From Beijerinckiaceae bacterium RH AL1 (GTDB lineage Bacteria > Pseudomonadota > Alphaproteobacteria > Rhizobiales > Beijerinckiaceae), in NCBI GenBank assembly GCA_901457705.2, contig LR590083.2:2480597-2544596 (forward strand): 64,000 nucleotides of DNA, given 5' to 3'. How positions within the stretch are numbered: the first letter of the stretch is position 1; each line of letters opens with the position of its first letter. Position numbers and translations under genes: made by a program. Of this stretch, positions 25,328-33,974 are shown one piece after another. Under the pieces are notes generated by a model that saw nothing but the letters and a program-made list of their open reading frames with translations, was not told the origin of the DNA and ran no database searches.

Positions 25328-25785
25328 GGCGAGAATCTGCCCTCCGCATCCAGGATCCAGGTCCGATCGCAGAACGCGACGTAGATGCGCTCCTGGCCGA
25401 GCGCGACGCCGAGCTCGATCGCCAGCTCGTTCAGCATCGCTTCGATCTCGCCATCGGCGAGGTGGCCAAGGTAGGCGTGCACCGCCTCGCCGGTGAAGAG
25501 CGCGACGGGCTCGCGGTCGGAGCCCACGGTGCCGTCGGGCCGCTTCCAGGCATAGGTCACCTCGGCGCGGCCGAACATGCCGGAGAGCGCGGGCTGACCG
25601 GCCGCCACGCGCCGGCGCATCCACGCACGGGCGGTACGTACGGCTTCGGAGATGTCGTAGACGCGGCCTTCCTCGTCCCAGCCCTCGCGCAGGCCGACGG
25701 TGATGCGGAAGTCGCGGCGCGGGCTCTCAGAGCCCGCTACGAGCTTGAAGTCGGCCGCGGTCGGCGGGCGGCGCGCATCGGTCAT
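25324..25785 (-). CDS. Conserved-looking hypothetical protein
   Basis: A 153-residue soluble protein, not assigned to a family. It has an N-terminal ITVGLREGWDEEGRVYDISEAV segment with many acidic residues, a helical centre (AVRTARAWMRRRVAAG) and a C-terminal part (GVALGQERIYVAFCDRTWIL). Natural start and stop codons and a coherent amino-acid composition support a real gene. It lies 13 bp downstream of the DUF2306 gene on the same strand and overlaps the kinase stop by 4 bp. Confidence 0.6.
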   Translation of the reverse strand: MTDARRPPTAADFKLVAGSESPRRDFRITVGLREGWDEEGRVYDISEAVRTARAWMRRRVAAGQPALSGMFGRAEVTYAWKRPDGTVGSDREPVALFTGEAVHAYLGHLADGEIEAMLNELAIELGVALGQERIYVAFCDRTWILDAEGRFSP

Positions 25786-25798
25786 CCAGGTCTCCGGC

Positions 25799-26200
25799 TC
25801 AGTTGCCGAAGACCACGTGGTGCATGATGCGGCCCGGCACCAGGGTGAACAGCCCGGCGACGACCAGCGCGCCGAGGAACAGCGAGATCATCGTCCAGCG
25901 GTGCGCCTCGACCCGCCCGGCGCGGGCGTGCGCGACGCCGGTCACCAGGAAGACGAGCGTGGTGATCGACAGGAGATGGATCCAGCTGAACGGGCCGAGC
26001 TGGCGGAGCGTGTTGACGAAGAACGAGCCGCCGGCGACGACGGCCATCAGCGCGATCCAGAGCCATCCGAGCGCGCGATGCCCGGGCGTGCCCTTCCGCC
26101 GCGCGAGCTGCGCGATGCCGAGCACCAGCGCCGTCACGGCCGCCGCCGCGTGCAGCGTGATGACGGGTCCGGCGCGGAAGAGCGGCTCGAGGCTCGGCAT
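25799..26200 (-). CDS. DUF2306 predicted membrane protein
   Basis: A 133-residue protein with four membrane helices and histidines at the helix ends: PVITLHAAAAVTALVLGIAQL, HRALGWLWIALMAVVAGGSF, IHLLSITTLVFLVTGVAH and HRWTMISLFLGALVVAGLF, closing with PGRIMHHVVFG. This pattern (GHRxLGWxW...HRxxM) is that of DUF2306/COG5395, possibly haem-binding. The frame is open further upstream, but the ATG at 26200 gives the domain start. It overlaps the end of the DUF4188 gene by 67 bp. Confidence 0.82.
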   Translation of the reverse strand: MPSLEPLFRAGPVITLHAAAAVTALVLGIAQLARRKGTPGHRALGWLWIALMAVVAGGSFFVNTLRQLGPFSWIHLLSITTLVFLVTGVAHARAGRVEAHRWTMISLFLGALVVAGLFTLVPGRIMHHVVFGN

Positions 26201-26700
26201 GCGTCTCCATAGGCCGCGGCGCCGATGCGACGCGACAGCCGGCGCGCCGCGCTTGCCCGCTCGCCCTTGGCCGGAAAAGTCGCGGCCGCGGCGCCGAGCC
26301 CGAAATGCGGCATGTTGACGTACACCGATTCCGAGTTGCCAGCCGGAATCGCATAGGTCTCGTGCCAGATGCCGACGTCGCCGCTCGTGCCGACGAGCGC
26401 GTTGAAGCGCTTCCAGGCCGGCTGGTGCTTCAGCGCATGCGAATGCGCGTAGGCCTGCAGCTTCTCGACGCTCTCCCAGTACTGCGTGACGCCGATCACC
26501 CGGCCGCCGAAGTACGGGAAGGCTGCGATCAGCCCCAGCTCCGGGCTCGCCTCGAGCTCGCGCAGCATGCGCGGCATCTCGCGCATCACCGGCACCCACT
26601 TCCAGAATTTCCACAGCTTGTTGATGCGCATGCCGATGAGGAAGACGACGATCTCCTTCTCCGGCTCGGCACAGATCCGCTCGGCTACGATCTCGGTCAT
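26134..26700 (-). CDS. DUF4188 protein (monooxygenase-like, fused-ABM fold)
   Basis: The ATG at 26700 is preceded by GGGAGG and yields 188 residues. The core (VVFLIGMRINKLWKFWKWVPV, MLRELEASPELGLIA, YFGGRVIGVTQYWESVEKLQAYAH, PAWKRFNALVGTSGDVGIWHETY) is typical of DUF4188, related to antibiotic-biosynthesis monooxygenase-type proteins. The last ~25 residues are Arg/Ser-rich and lie in the overlap with the next gene. It is divergent from a TetR regulator 76 bp away, a usual arrangement for a detoxifying enzyme and its repressor. Confidence 0.82.
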   Translation of the reverse strand: MTEIVAERICAEPEKEIVVFLIGMRINKLWKFWKWVPVMREMPRMLRELEASPELGLIAAFPYFGGRVIGVTQYWESVEKLQAYAHSHALKHQPAWKRFNALVGTSGDVGIWHETYAIPAGNSESVYVNMPHFGLGAAAATFPAKGERASAARRLSRRIGAAAYGDACRASSRSSAPDPSSRCTRRRP

Positions 26701-26776
26701 GTCATACCTCCCGCAGGCGGCATTTGCCTCGCCCGGCGGCGCCGCGTACGATGTAAACATACGCTCTAAGCTTACG

Positions 26777-27382
26777 GTGTCAACATTGGTCGCGACAAAG
26801 CCCAGCTATCACCACGGAGACCTGCGGTCCGCCCTCGTGGACGCCGGCCTCGCCATCCTGGCGGAAGGCGGAGACCCGGCCGGGCTGAGCCTGCGCGAAG
26901 CCGCCCGGCGCGCGGGCGTCTCGGCGATGGCGCCCTACCGGCATTTCGCCGACAAGGACGCGCTGCTCGCCGCCATCGCGGCCATCGGCTTCGTGCGTCT
27001 GGCCGAGGCGCAACGCGTCGCCGACGCCGCACCCTCCCCCGCCGCCGCGATGAAGGCGCAGGGCGTGGCCTACGTCGCATTCGCTTTGGACAACCCTGCC
27101 CTGTTCCGGCTGATGTTCGGATCGGCGCGCCCGTCGATGGGGCACGAGGTGCTGGCGGCCGCCGCGCAAAGCTCGTTCGATCTCCTGGTGACCCGCGTGC
27201 TCTCGCTCTCGCCGCCGGCGGGGGTGAAAGGCTGCGACATGGACCGCGTGCTGGCCCACTGGTCGCTGGTGCACGGCCTCGCCATGCTGGCGGTCGACGG
27301 GCAGCTGGAAAAGTTCGGCGCACCGCCCATCGATCTGGCCAACCGCGTGGCCTCGCTGACGCTCTGCGACCTGGACGTTTGA
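26777..27382 (+). CDS. TetR/AcrR-family regulator
   Basis: A 201-residue regulator. The helix-turn-helix region has the YHHGDLRSALVDAGLAIL signature and LSLREAARRAGVSAMAPYRHFADKDAL, characteristic of the TetR subgroup often annotated with a WHG-type C-terminal domain. A GTG at 26777 or a TTG at 26786 are both plausible starts; the frame upstream is non-coding. The 76-bp gap to the divergent DUF4188 gene contains the palindrome TAAGCTTA (26767-26774), a possible part of the operator. It probably represses the DUF4188/DUF2306 genes and itself. Confidence 0.88.
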   Translation: MSTLVATKPSYHHGDLRSALVDAGLAILAEGGDPAGLSLREAARRAGVSAMAPYRHFADKDALLAAIAAIGFVRLAEAQRVADAAPSPAAAMKAQGVAYVAFALDNPALFRLMFGSARPSMGHEVLAAAAQSSFDLLVTRVLSLSPPAGVKGCDMDRVLAHWSLVHGLAMLAVDGQLEKFGAPPIDLANRVASLTLCDLDV

Positions 27383-27500
27383 CGGACGTGGCCGAAACGT
27401 AACGTTAGCGTCGATTGAATATGTCCAAAACGTGCCCACCTTGCGCTTACCGCCGGATGAGAGCAGGACTCCCTGGCTGGTTATCTTCGGGACAAGTCAC

Positions 27501-28367
27501 ATGACGTCCAATGCCGCGGCCCTCAACGGCGCCGCGATGAAGACCCTGGCCGAGATGGACTGCGACGAGGTCGCGGAAATCTTCGCCGAGCTGACGATCG
27601 AAGCCGCCGTCGCCGTGATGCACGTGTACGCGGGCGACGCCAACGCGCGGCAGAAGGCAGACAAAAGCCTCGTCTGCGATGCCGACGAGCGCGGCGAGGC
27701 GATCATCCTGGCCGGCCTGCGCAAGCGCCTGCCGCACATCCCGGTCATCGCCGAGGAGGCCGCCTCGCGCGGCGAGAAGCCGTGCTGCGGGCGCGCCTTC
27801 ATCCTCGTCGACCCCGTCGACGGCACCCGCGAGTTCCTGAGCCGCAACGGCGAGTTCACCATCAACATCGGGCTGATTCTCGACGGCGTGCCGCGCGCCG
27901 GCGCCGTCTATGCGCCGGCGGTGGGCCGCATGTGGATGGCCGGCAAGCACGCCTGGACCTGCACCGTGCTGCCCGGCGAGCCGCTGCCGCCCGTCTCCGA
28001 GCGCACGCCGATCAAGGTTCGCGCCTATCCCGCCGCCGGGCTCACGGCCCTGGCGAGCCGATCCCATGCCGACGAGAAGACAGAGGCCTTCCTCTCGCAG
28101 CTTCCGATCGCCGAGCGCCGCTGCGCGGGCTCTTCGCTAAAATTCTGCGTCGTCGCCGAGGGCGCGGCGGACGTCTATCCCCGCTTCGGGCCCACGATGG
28201 AGTGGGACACGGCGGCGGGCGACGCGGTGCTGCGCGCCGCCGGCGGCGCCGTGCTCGACGAGACGGGCGCCGCCATGCGCTACGGCAAGGCCGAGACGCA
28301 GTACAAGAACGGCGCCTTCGTCGCCTGGGGCGACCAGCCCTCGCGCGACGGCGACGCCCCGACTTAG
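27501..28367 (+). CDS. cysQ: 3'(2'),5'-bisphosphate nucleotidase CysQ
   Basis: A 288-residue member of the lithium-sensitive Mg2+-dependent phosphatase family: VIAEEAAS (metal-binding EE), LVDPVDGTREFL (DPxDGTxxF) and MEWDTAAGDAVLRAAGG (WDxxAGxxI). CysQ removes the 3'-phosphate from PAP, the by-product of PAPS-using enzymes. That fits the neighbourhood: two sulfotransferase genes within 3 kb, one convergent with a 4-bp overlap. The ATG at 27501 is preferred; a second Met at residue 13 is possible. Confidence 0.92.
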   Translation: MTSNAAALNGAAMKTLAEMDCDEVAEIFAELTIEAAVAVMHVYAGDANARQKADKSLVCDADERGEAIILAGLRKRLPHIPVIAEEAASRGEKPCCGRAFILVDPVDGTREFLSRNGEFTINIGLILDGVPRAGAVYAPAVGRMWMAGKHAWTCTVLPGEPLPPVSERTPIKVRAYPAAGLTALASRSHADEKTEAFLSQLPIAERRCAGSSLKFCVVAEGAADVYPRFGPTMEWDTAAGDAVLRAAGGAVLDETGAAMRYGKAETQYKNGAFVAWGDQPSRDGDAPT

Positions 28368-29143
28368 GGCCGCATCGGGTCGCTCGACGGCACGCCGAGC
28401 CAGTCCCGCAGGTCGAGGCCCGTCAGCCGGGCCGTCTCGACGATATCTTCCGCGAAAAGATCGGCGAGGTAGGCGGCGTCCGCCGGATCGAGCGTGGCGC
28501 TTCTGTCGTCCTCTCCGCTCACTCGCGGCGCGACGTAACGCTGCTCCGCCTCGCCTGTGCCGGGCACGCCCAGAAACGCATGCACCTTTGCCAGCGTCGC
28601 CGCAGGCTCGTTCCACAATGCATCGGTGCGCAGGAACAGCAGCTGCTCGGCCGGAAAGAGATCGAGCAGGCGCGCGACCTGGCCGGCATAGAACCCCCGC
28701 TCGACATAGGAATGGACGCGGTGCGCGCCGCGCGGCGCGGTGCTGACGCGCTCCCGCGCCGCCGGGCGGATGGCCTCGGCGAACGGCAGCGTCTCCCAGC
28801 CGCGCGCCGTCTCCATCCGCCAGTGCGACCAGGCGCGCAGCACGGGATGGCGCAGCATCAAGATCAGCTTGGCCTCGGGATTGTATCGCTGCAAGCGTTC
28901 GAGCGCGCGAGGCCAGTAGCTGTAGATCGGCGTGGCCTCGCCGCGCAGCGGCCGCGGGCGCCGCGGCTCGAAGAAGCCGTGCAGCCGCGCATAGTCCGGG
29001 TTGGCCCAGCGCATCTTCTCGTTGTCGAAGAAATGCGTCTCCTTCGGCCGCGCCATCTGGATGTCGGGATGCGCGCGAAGAAAGCTGTCGAGCGCGGTCG
29101 TGCCGCCCTTCTGCACGCCGCAGATGAAGAAGTCGACGCGCAT
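28364..29143 (-). CDS. Sulfotransferase (PAPS-dependent)
   Basis: A 259-residue sulfotransferase-domain protein. The 5'-phosphosulfate loop is ICGVQKGGTTALDSFL and the 3'-phosphate motif is LILMLRHPVLRAWSHW, both binding PAPS. PKETHFFD and FYAGQVARLLDLFPAEQLLFL resemble heparan-type sulfotransferases that act on sugars. The ATG at 29143 overlaps the stop of the upstream glycosyltransferase (TGATG), so the two are co-translated; sulfation of a product of that glycosyltransferase is the likely role. The convergent cysQ would clear the PAP produced. Confidence 0.9.
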   Translation of the reverse strand: MRVDFFICGVQKGGTTALDSFLRAHPDIQMARPKETHFFDNEKMRWANPDYARLHGFFEPRRPRPLRGEATPIYSYWPRALERLQRYNPEAKLILMLRHPVLRAWSHWRMETARGWETLPFAEAIRPAARERVSTAPRGAHRVHSYVERGFYAGQVARLLDLFPAEQLLFLRTDALWNEPAATLAKVHAFLGVPGTGEAEQRYVAPRVSGEDDRSATLDPADAAYLADLFAEDIVETARLTGLDLRDWLGVPSSDPMRP

Positions 29144-30270
29144 CAGTAGCCGCGCCAGCGCCACGGCGACGCCAGCGCGCCGCTGCCGTCGAGCAGCGAG
29201 AAGAGCTTCTTCACGTCGAGCGTCGTGTCGGAATGGTAGGCATCGACGATCGCCGCACGATCGATGATCGGCCGCTCCGCGCTCTCCGCGTCGGGGTTGT
29301 AGAGATAGGTCGCCCGGTTACCGATCAGCTCGTCGATCATGAAGAAGTTCTCGTTCACGTCGTGGTCGCGGTTGACGTAGATCGCGGTCTTCGCGTCGTC
29401 GCAGAACAGCATGGTGTGGAACGCCGAGCCGGCGATGCCGGCGATCGTGCCGTAGCGTCGCATCACCAGGATCTGCTGCTCGAACGGCAGCTCTTCCATG
29501 TGGAAGACGTCGAAATCGTTGCGGGCGAACGCCTTCTCCATCCGCTGCTCGCCGTGCGACTGGCGATAGCCGTAGCGCGTCCGCGAGAGGTAGGCGCCCG
29601 CCGCCTCGTGCGAGACGAGATCGCTCACCGCGCGCGCGTAACGCTCGGCCACAGCGCCGGCGGCGCGGAACGGCGCCCGAAAGTTCTCGTGCACCATCTT
29701 GCGGATCGTGAAGGCGCTGTGCGGGACGATCACCCGATCGAAGCTCACCGCGTGATCGACGATCATGATGCGGTCGCGCCAGCCCAGAAGATCGAAGAAG
29801 GTCTGCGCCCAGCGCGGCACGCGCTCGCGCCCGATCGTGTTCTGGAAAACGATCGGACCCTCGAACCGCTCGAGCACCGGCCACCATAGGCGGTTCGTCG
29901 ATTCGAGCAGGAAATGCCCGAAATGCTTGAAGGCGAGGCCGGCGTAGACCGCTTCGCCCGGGATGTGCTCGACCGGGCCGATCTCGCCGGGGGCGAAGGA
30001 GGTCGAGACGCGGGTGAAGTCGCGCTCGTGCAGCGAGGCCGGGCAGACCTCGCCGTGGCGATCGTAGACGCCGCCCTTCCAGCCCGTGAACTTCCACTCG
30101 CTCGCCGTGTCGAAGATCGGGATCTCGCAGTCCACGGTCCTGGGGATCACGCCGTTCTCGACGACATCCACGCCAAGCGGGTCGCGGCGCAGACGCGAGG
30201 CCTGCGACGCGGCGACGATGCGCTGCGGCGCTCCGAGCACCCGAATGTCGGCGTTCTCCGGCGGCGTCAT
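29143..30270 (-). CDS. Glycosyltransferase family 61 protein
   Basis: A 375-residue protein with GT61 (DUF563) features: KHFGHFLLESTNRLWWPVL (the HxxHFLxE-type active segment), VPRWAQTFFDLLGW, AYLSRTRYGYRQ and TIAGIAGSAFHTMLFC. GT61 enzymes transfer sugars to polysaccharides or proteins. GGGGAGAAGG directly precedes the ATG. The frame is open ~90 codons further upstream, but that part overlaps the divergent sulfotransferase promoter and gene and is not credible. It forms an operon with the downstream sulfotransferase. Confidence 0.86.
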   Translation of the reverse strand: MTPPENADIRVLGAPQRIVAASQASRLRRDPLGVDVVENGVIPRTVDCEIPIFDTASEWKFTGWKGGVYDRHGEVCPASLHERDFTRVSTSFAPGEIGPVEHIPGEAVYAGLAFKHFGHFLLESTNRLWWPVLERFEGPIVFQNTIGRERVPRWAQTFFDLLGWRDRIMIVDHAVSFDRVIVPHSAFTIRKMVHENFRAPFRAAGAVAERYARAVSDLVSHEAAGAYLSRTRYGYRQSHGEQRMEKAFARNDFDVFHMEELPFEQQILVMRRYGTIAGIAGSAFHTMLFCDDAKTAIYVNRDHDVNENFFMIDELIGNRATYLYNPDAESAERPIIDRAAIVDAYHSDTTLDVKKLFSLLDGSGALASPWRWRGY

Positions 30271-30367
30271 CCTTCTCCCCTGCACGACGTCCGAGCGACG
30301 GCGCAAATTCGATGATAGGGAGTCTCGCGAGAGCGCGACAGGCGGCCTGTCGCGAGGGAGGCTCGGC

Positions 30368-31063
30368 GTGGCGACGACGGCAGTCTGCGTGCTCGGCATG
30401 CACCGCAGCGGCACGAGCTGCGTCGCTGGCACCCTGCAGGCGGCGGGGCTGCATCTCGGCGACGTCTCGACGGCGGAGAAGCACAACCAGAAGGGCAACC
30501 GCGAGCACGGCGCGATCAACGCCCTGCACGACGACCTGCTCGCCGACAACGGCGGCAGCTGGCGCGACCCACCCGACGCCGTGCGCTGGTCGCGCGATCA
30601 CCGCATCCGCCGCGACGCCATCATCGCCGAGATGGCGGCGGCCGCGCCGCGCTGGGGTTTCAAGGACCCCTGCACGCTGTTCACGCTGGACGGCTGGCTC
30701 GAGGTGCTGCCGACGCCGGCCTTCGTCGGCATCGTCCGCCATCCCCGCGCGGTGATCCGCTCGCTCGAGGCGCGCCGCGGCGCCACCTTCCGCGGGGCGC
30801 TCACGCTGTGGACGACGTACAACCGGCGGCTGGCCGCCCTAAGAGACCGCCACGACATCCCCATGATCTGCTTCGACCTTCCGGCACCGGACCTGATCGC
30901 GGCGCTGAAGATGGCCTGCGCGCGGCTCGACCTCGATCCCGCCGGAGCGGACGCCTTCTTCGAGGCCACGCTGCGCCACCACGACGGCCGCGAGGAGAGC
31001 TGGGACGGCATCCCCGCGGAGGCGCGCTCGCTCTACGAGCAGCTCGCCGGCCATCCCACCTGA
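30368..31063 (+). CDS. Sulfotransferase-family protein (second)
   Basis: A 231-residue protein starting at a GTG with GGGAGG upstream. It shows VCVLGMHRSGTSCVAGTLQAAG (PAPS 5'-loop, GMHRSGTS type) and FVGIVRHPRAVIRSLEAR (3'-phosphate motif), with PRWGFKDPCTLFTLDGWLEVLP between them. The GMHRSGTS variety is common in polysaccharide and O-antigen clusters. It is divergent from the GT61/sulfotransferase operon with 97 bp between starts, so the three genes and cysQ likely form one sulfation locus. Confidence 0.85.
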   Translation: MATTAVCVLGMHRSGTSCVAGTLQAAGLHLGDVSTAEKHNQKGNREHGAINALHDDLLADNGGSWRDPPDAVRWSRDHRIRRDAIIAEMAAAAPRWGFKDPCTLFTLDGWLEVLPTPAFVGIVRHPRAVIRSLEARRGATFRGALTLWTTYNRRLAALRDRHDIPMICFDLPAPDLIAALKMACARLDLDPAGADAFFEATLRHHDGREESWDGIPAEARSLYEQLAGHPT

Positions 31064-31202
31064 TCCATCGCGGCGCACGCCATGCGATTGCCGTTCGGTC
31101 CGGTAAGCCTCCTTTAACCCTGCCCTGCAACGATCCGGACAGGTGCTCGCCGCGCCACACATCCGCGCGGCCTGCGAGCTTCGCGTGCAGTGGGGACTGA
31201 CG

Positions 31203-31787
31203 ATGCGACACGAGGGACGGAGAGACTTTCTGCGCGGCCTCGCCGCCTGCGCGGCGACGACGGCGATGCCGGCGGCGGCCCTGGCCTATGCCGAGGAGCG
31301 GCCGATCGTCTACACCAACAACGACATCGTCTTGAGCGGCCACCGCTTCTTCGGCTCGGTGTCGCGTGGCCTCGCCGACATCGTCGAGACGGCGACGCGG
31401 CGCTGGGGCCAGCCCAACGGCTACATCCTCGGCGAGGAGGCCTCCGGCGCCTTCGTCGGCGGCCTGCGCTACGGCGAGGGCAAGCTCTACACCCGCAATG
31501 CCGGCGACATGCGCGTCTTCTGGCAGGGCCCGTCGATCGGCTTCGACTCCGGCGTCGACGGCGACCGCACCATGATGCTCGTCTACAACCTGCCGGCGCG
31601 CGGCGCGATGTTCCGCCGCTTCGGCGGCGTCGACGGCTCCGCCTACTTCGTCGGCGGCCTCGGCATGACCGCGCTGGTCGCCGACCAGGTGACCGTCGTC
31701 CCGATCCGCACCGGCCTCGGCGTCCGCCTCGGCGCCAACATCGGCTACCTGAAGTTCACCCGCGGCCAGACCTGGAACCCTTTCTGA
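31203..31787 (+). CDS. eipA: EipA-like envelope protein (DUF1134)
   Basis: A 194-residue exported protein. A twin-arginine signal is visible (RRDFLRGLAACAATTAMPAAALA). The mature part (DIVLSGHRFFGSVSRGLADIVE, GYILGEEASGAFVGGLRYGEG, VFWQGPSIGFDSGVDGDRTMMLVYNLP) and closing GVRLGANIGYLKFTRG are typical of DUF1134, named EipA in Brucella, a periplasmic protein needed for envelope integrity. A hairpin with a T-run begins within its last codons. It precedes a two-component operon on the same strand. Confidence 0.88.
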   Translation: MRHEGRRDFLRGLAACAATTAMPAAALAYAEERPIVYTNNDIVLSGHRFFGSVSRGLADIVETATRRWGQPNGYILGEEASGAFVGGLRYGEGKLYTRNAGDMRVFWQGPSIGFDSGVDGDRTMMLVYNLPARGAMFRRFGGVDGSAYFVGGLGMTALVADQVTVVPIRTGLGVRLGANIGYLKFTRGQTWNPF

Positions 31788-31795
31788 GGGTTTTT
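31776..31795 (+). terminator. Short terminator hairpin at the end of eipA
   Basis: AACCC-TTTCTGA-GGGTT followed by TTT forms a 5-bp stem with a 7-nt loop and a T-run. The stem includes the final codons and stop of eipA. It is weak for a terminator but is the clearest T-tract in the area. Confidence 0.4.
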
Positions 31796-31859
31796 CACCG
31801 GGACCGACAGAAGACTTAGCGGCTTTGTGATCGGCGCAGCGCCCTGTATCAATCGGGGC

Positions 31860-32582
31860 GTGAGCCAGCCCGAAGTCGCCCGCATTCTCGTCGTCGAGGA
31901 CGATCCTCATATCCGCACGCTGATCCTGCGCGTGCTGAAGGAAAACGGCTTCGAGGCGACGAGTGCCCGCGACCCCCGCGAGGCGACCGCGGCCCTGAAG
32001 GAGGCGGTCTTCGACCTGCTTCTCCTCGACGTGATGCTGCCCGGCGGCAGCGGCCTCGATCTCTGTCGCGACATCCGCAGGACGAGCCAGGTGCCGATCA
32101 TCATGGTCTCGGCGCGTGGCGACGAGATCGACCGCGTCGTCGGCCTCGAGGTCGGCGCCGACGACTACGTGCCGAAGCCGTTCGGCGCCAAGGAGCTGCT
32201 CGCGCGCATCCGCGCCCTGCTCCGCCGCACGCAGGCCGTCGGCACCGGCGGCGGGACGGCCGGGCGCGTGCCGCAGGACATCATGAGCTTTGCGGGCTGG
32301 CGGCTCGACCGTCGCCGCCGCGAGCTGACCGACCCCGAAGGCGCCGCCGTCGACCTCTCCGGCGCCGAGCACGATCTCCTCGTCTCCTTCCTCGAGAACC
32401 CGCAGCGGGTGATCGGCCGCGAGCGGCTGCTCGAGCTGTCGCGCACGCGGCTCGCCGATTCCTCCGACCGCTCGATCGACGTGCTGGTCAGCCGCCTGCG
32501 CCGTAAGCTCGGGCAGGACGATCTCATCCGCACCGTGCGCGGGGTCGGCTACCTCTTCACCGCCGACGTCGCGACGTCCTAG
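31860..32582 (+). CDS. OmpR-family response regulator (OmpR-like)
   Basis: About 240 residues. Receiver with EDD near residues 13-15, D57 in LLLLDVMLPGGSGL and K in YVPKPF; C-terminal winged helix with LSGAEHDLLVSFLENPQRVIGRERLLEL and SIDVLVSRLRRKLGQDDLIRTVRGVGYLF. The sequence VPIIMVSARGDEIDRVVGLEVGADDYVPKPF is OmpR-like. The GTG at 31860 gives the standard N-terminus; a GTG at 31827 is possible. The kinase gene starts 2 bp after its stop, so the pair is one unit. Confidence 0.92.
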   Translation: MSQPEVARILVVEDDPHIRTLILRVLKENGFEATSARDPREATAALKEAVFDLLLLDVMLPGGSGLDLCRDIRRTSQVPIIMVSARGDEIDRVVGLEVGADDYVPKPFGAKELLARIRALLRRTQAVGTGGGTAGRVPQDIMSFAGWRLDRRRRELTDPEGAAVDLSGAEHDLLVSFLENPQRVIGRERLLELSRTRLADSSDRSIDVLVSRLRRKLGQDDLIRTVRGVGYLFTADVATS

Positions 32583-32584
32583 CC

Positions 32585-33898
32585 ATGGCGACGCAGCTCT
32601 GGCCGACCGGACTGATCGGCCGCGTCGGTCTCGTGCTCGGCATGGCGATCGCGCTGGAGCTTGCCGCCTCGACCTTCGTCTTCGAGCGCGCGGAGCTCGT
32701 CTCGACGGACGACGCGCTGGCCCGGCGCATCGCCGTCCAGCTCGATTCGGCCGCGCGCGTGCTCGAGGTGACCGACCGCGACCAGCGCCACGCGGTGGCG
32801 AAGGGCCTGACGGAGCCTGAGCTCTCCTTCGACTGGCATGAAGCCAAGGCTGGCCCGGCGCCCACCGCGACCGACGACCACGTGCGGATTCTGAAGGCGA
32901 AGCTGATTGCCGACGAGCCGAGCCTGGCGAAACGCGATCTCGCGCTCGGGAGCGCCGGCGGGACGAGCGACGTCGTCGACGGGCAGATGGCGCTCGCGGA
33001 CGGATCGCTCGTCACCTTCCGCGCGCATGCGCCGGAGAGCGGTCTGCCGAGCCTCTTCGGGCAGATCGCCTCGGTGGTCCTCCTGTCCAGCTGCGTGCTG
33101 CTGGCGGCGCTGCTCGTCGTCCGCACGCTGGCGGCGCCGCTGCGCATGCTCGTCGAGGCGACGGATGCGATCGGGCGCGGGCCGGCCGTGCATCTCGACG
33201 ACGCCAAGGGACCGCGCGAGATCCGCCGCGTGGCGCGGGCCTTCAACGCCATGCAGGACCGCATCGCCGGACTGCTCAAGGACCGCATCGCGGCGCTCGC
33301 CGCCGTCTCGCACGACCTGCGCACGCCGATCGCCCGCATGCGGCTGCGCGCCGACATGATCGGCGGCGAGGAGGCGCGCGCCATCGACCGCGACCTCGCC
33401 GAGATGGAAGCGATGCTCGACGCGCTCAACGCGCATCTGCGCGGCGACACCGACCCCGAGAAGCCCCGGCGCTTCAACATCGCCGCGACCCTGCAGACGC
33501 TCGTCGACGATGCCGCCGACGCCGGCAAGGCCGCGACCTACGTCGGCCCCGACCAGCTCGCTCTTTCGGCGCGGCCGTTGGCCCTCAAACGAGCCTTTTC
33601 CAACATCGTCAACAACGCCATCGCCTACGGCGACCGCGCCGGCGTCGCGCTGGCCGACGGCGGTGACGAGGTGCTGGTGACGGTCGACGACGACGGCCCC
33701 GGCATCGCCGAGGCCGAGCGCGACGCCGTCTTCGAGGCGTTCTACCGCGGCGACCACTCGCGCAACCGCGCCAAGGGCGGCATGGGGCTCGGCCTCGCGA
33801 TCGCGCGCGCCGCCGTCACCCGCGACGGCGGCACGATCGCCCTCGCCAACCGGCCGGAGGGCGGCCTGCGCGTCACCATCACCCTGCCCAAGACCTAG
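32585..33898 (+). CDS. Sensor histidine kinase (EnvZ-like)
   Basis: A 437-residue kinase with helix 1 (GRVGLVLGMAIALELAAS), a periplasmic region of ~130 residues, helix 2 (IASVVLLSSCVLLAALLVV), a HAMP domain (RTLAAPLRMLVEATDAIGRG), the H-box AAVSHDLRTPIARMRLRAD (H243) and ATPase motifs IVNNAIAYG (N), VDDDGPGI (G1) and GGMGLGLAIARAAV (G2). The SHDLRTP H-box and layout are EnvZ-like. The stimulus is unknown. It is paired with the adjacent response regulator. Confidence 0.93.
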   Translation: MATQLWPTGLIGRVGLVLGMAIALELAASTFVFERAELVSTDDALARRIAVQLDSAARVLEVTDRDQRHAVAKGLTEPELSFDWHEAKAGPAPTATDDHVRILKAKLIADEPSLAKRDLALGSAGGTSDVVDGQMALADGSLVTFRAHAPESGLPSLFGQIASVVLLSSCVLLAALLVVRTLAAPLRMLVEATDAIGRGPAVHLDDAKGPREIRRVARAFNAMQDRIAGLLKDRIAALAAVSHDLRTPIARMRLRADMIGGEEARAIDRDLAEMEAMLDALNAHLRGDTDPEKPRRFNIAATLQTLVDDAADAGKAATYVGPDQLALSARPLALKRAFSNIVNNAIAYGDRAGVALADGGDEVLVTVDDDGPGIAEAERDAVFEAFYRGDHSRNRAKGGMGLGLAIARAAVTRDGGTIALANRPEGGLRVTITLPKT

Positions 33899-33974
33899 CG
33901 CATCGCCTACGCATTCATGCGTTCGCAAGCCCGCCGCGCTAGAGCTGCTGCGACAGGACCGCGGAGACCGAGAC

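Noticed and set aside
26761-26790. Full TetR operator between the DUF4188 gene and the TetR gene
   Set aside because: Only the short palindrome TAAGCTTA is visible; no longer dyad of operator size could be defined.
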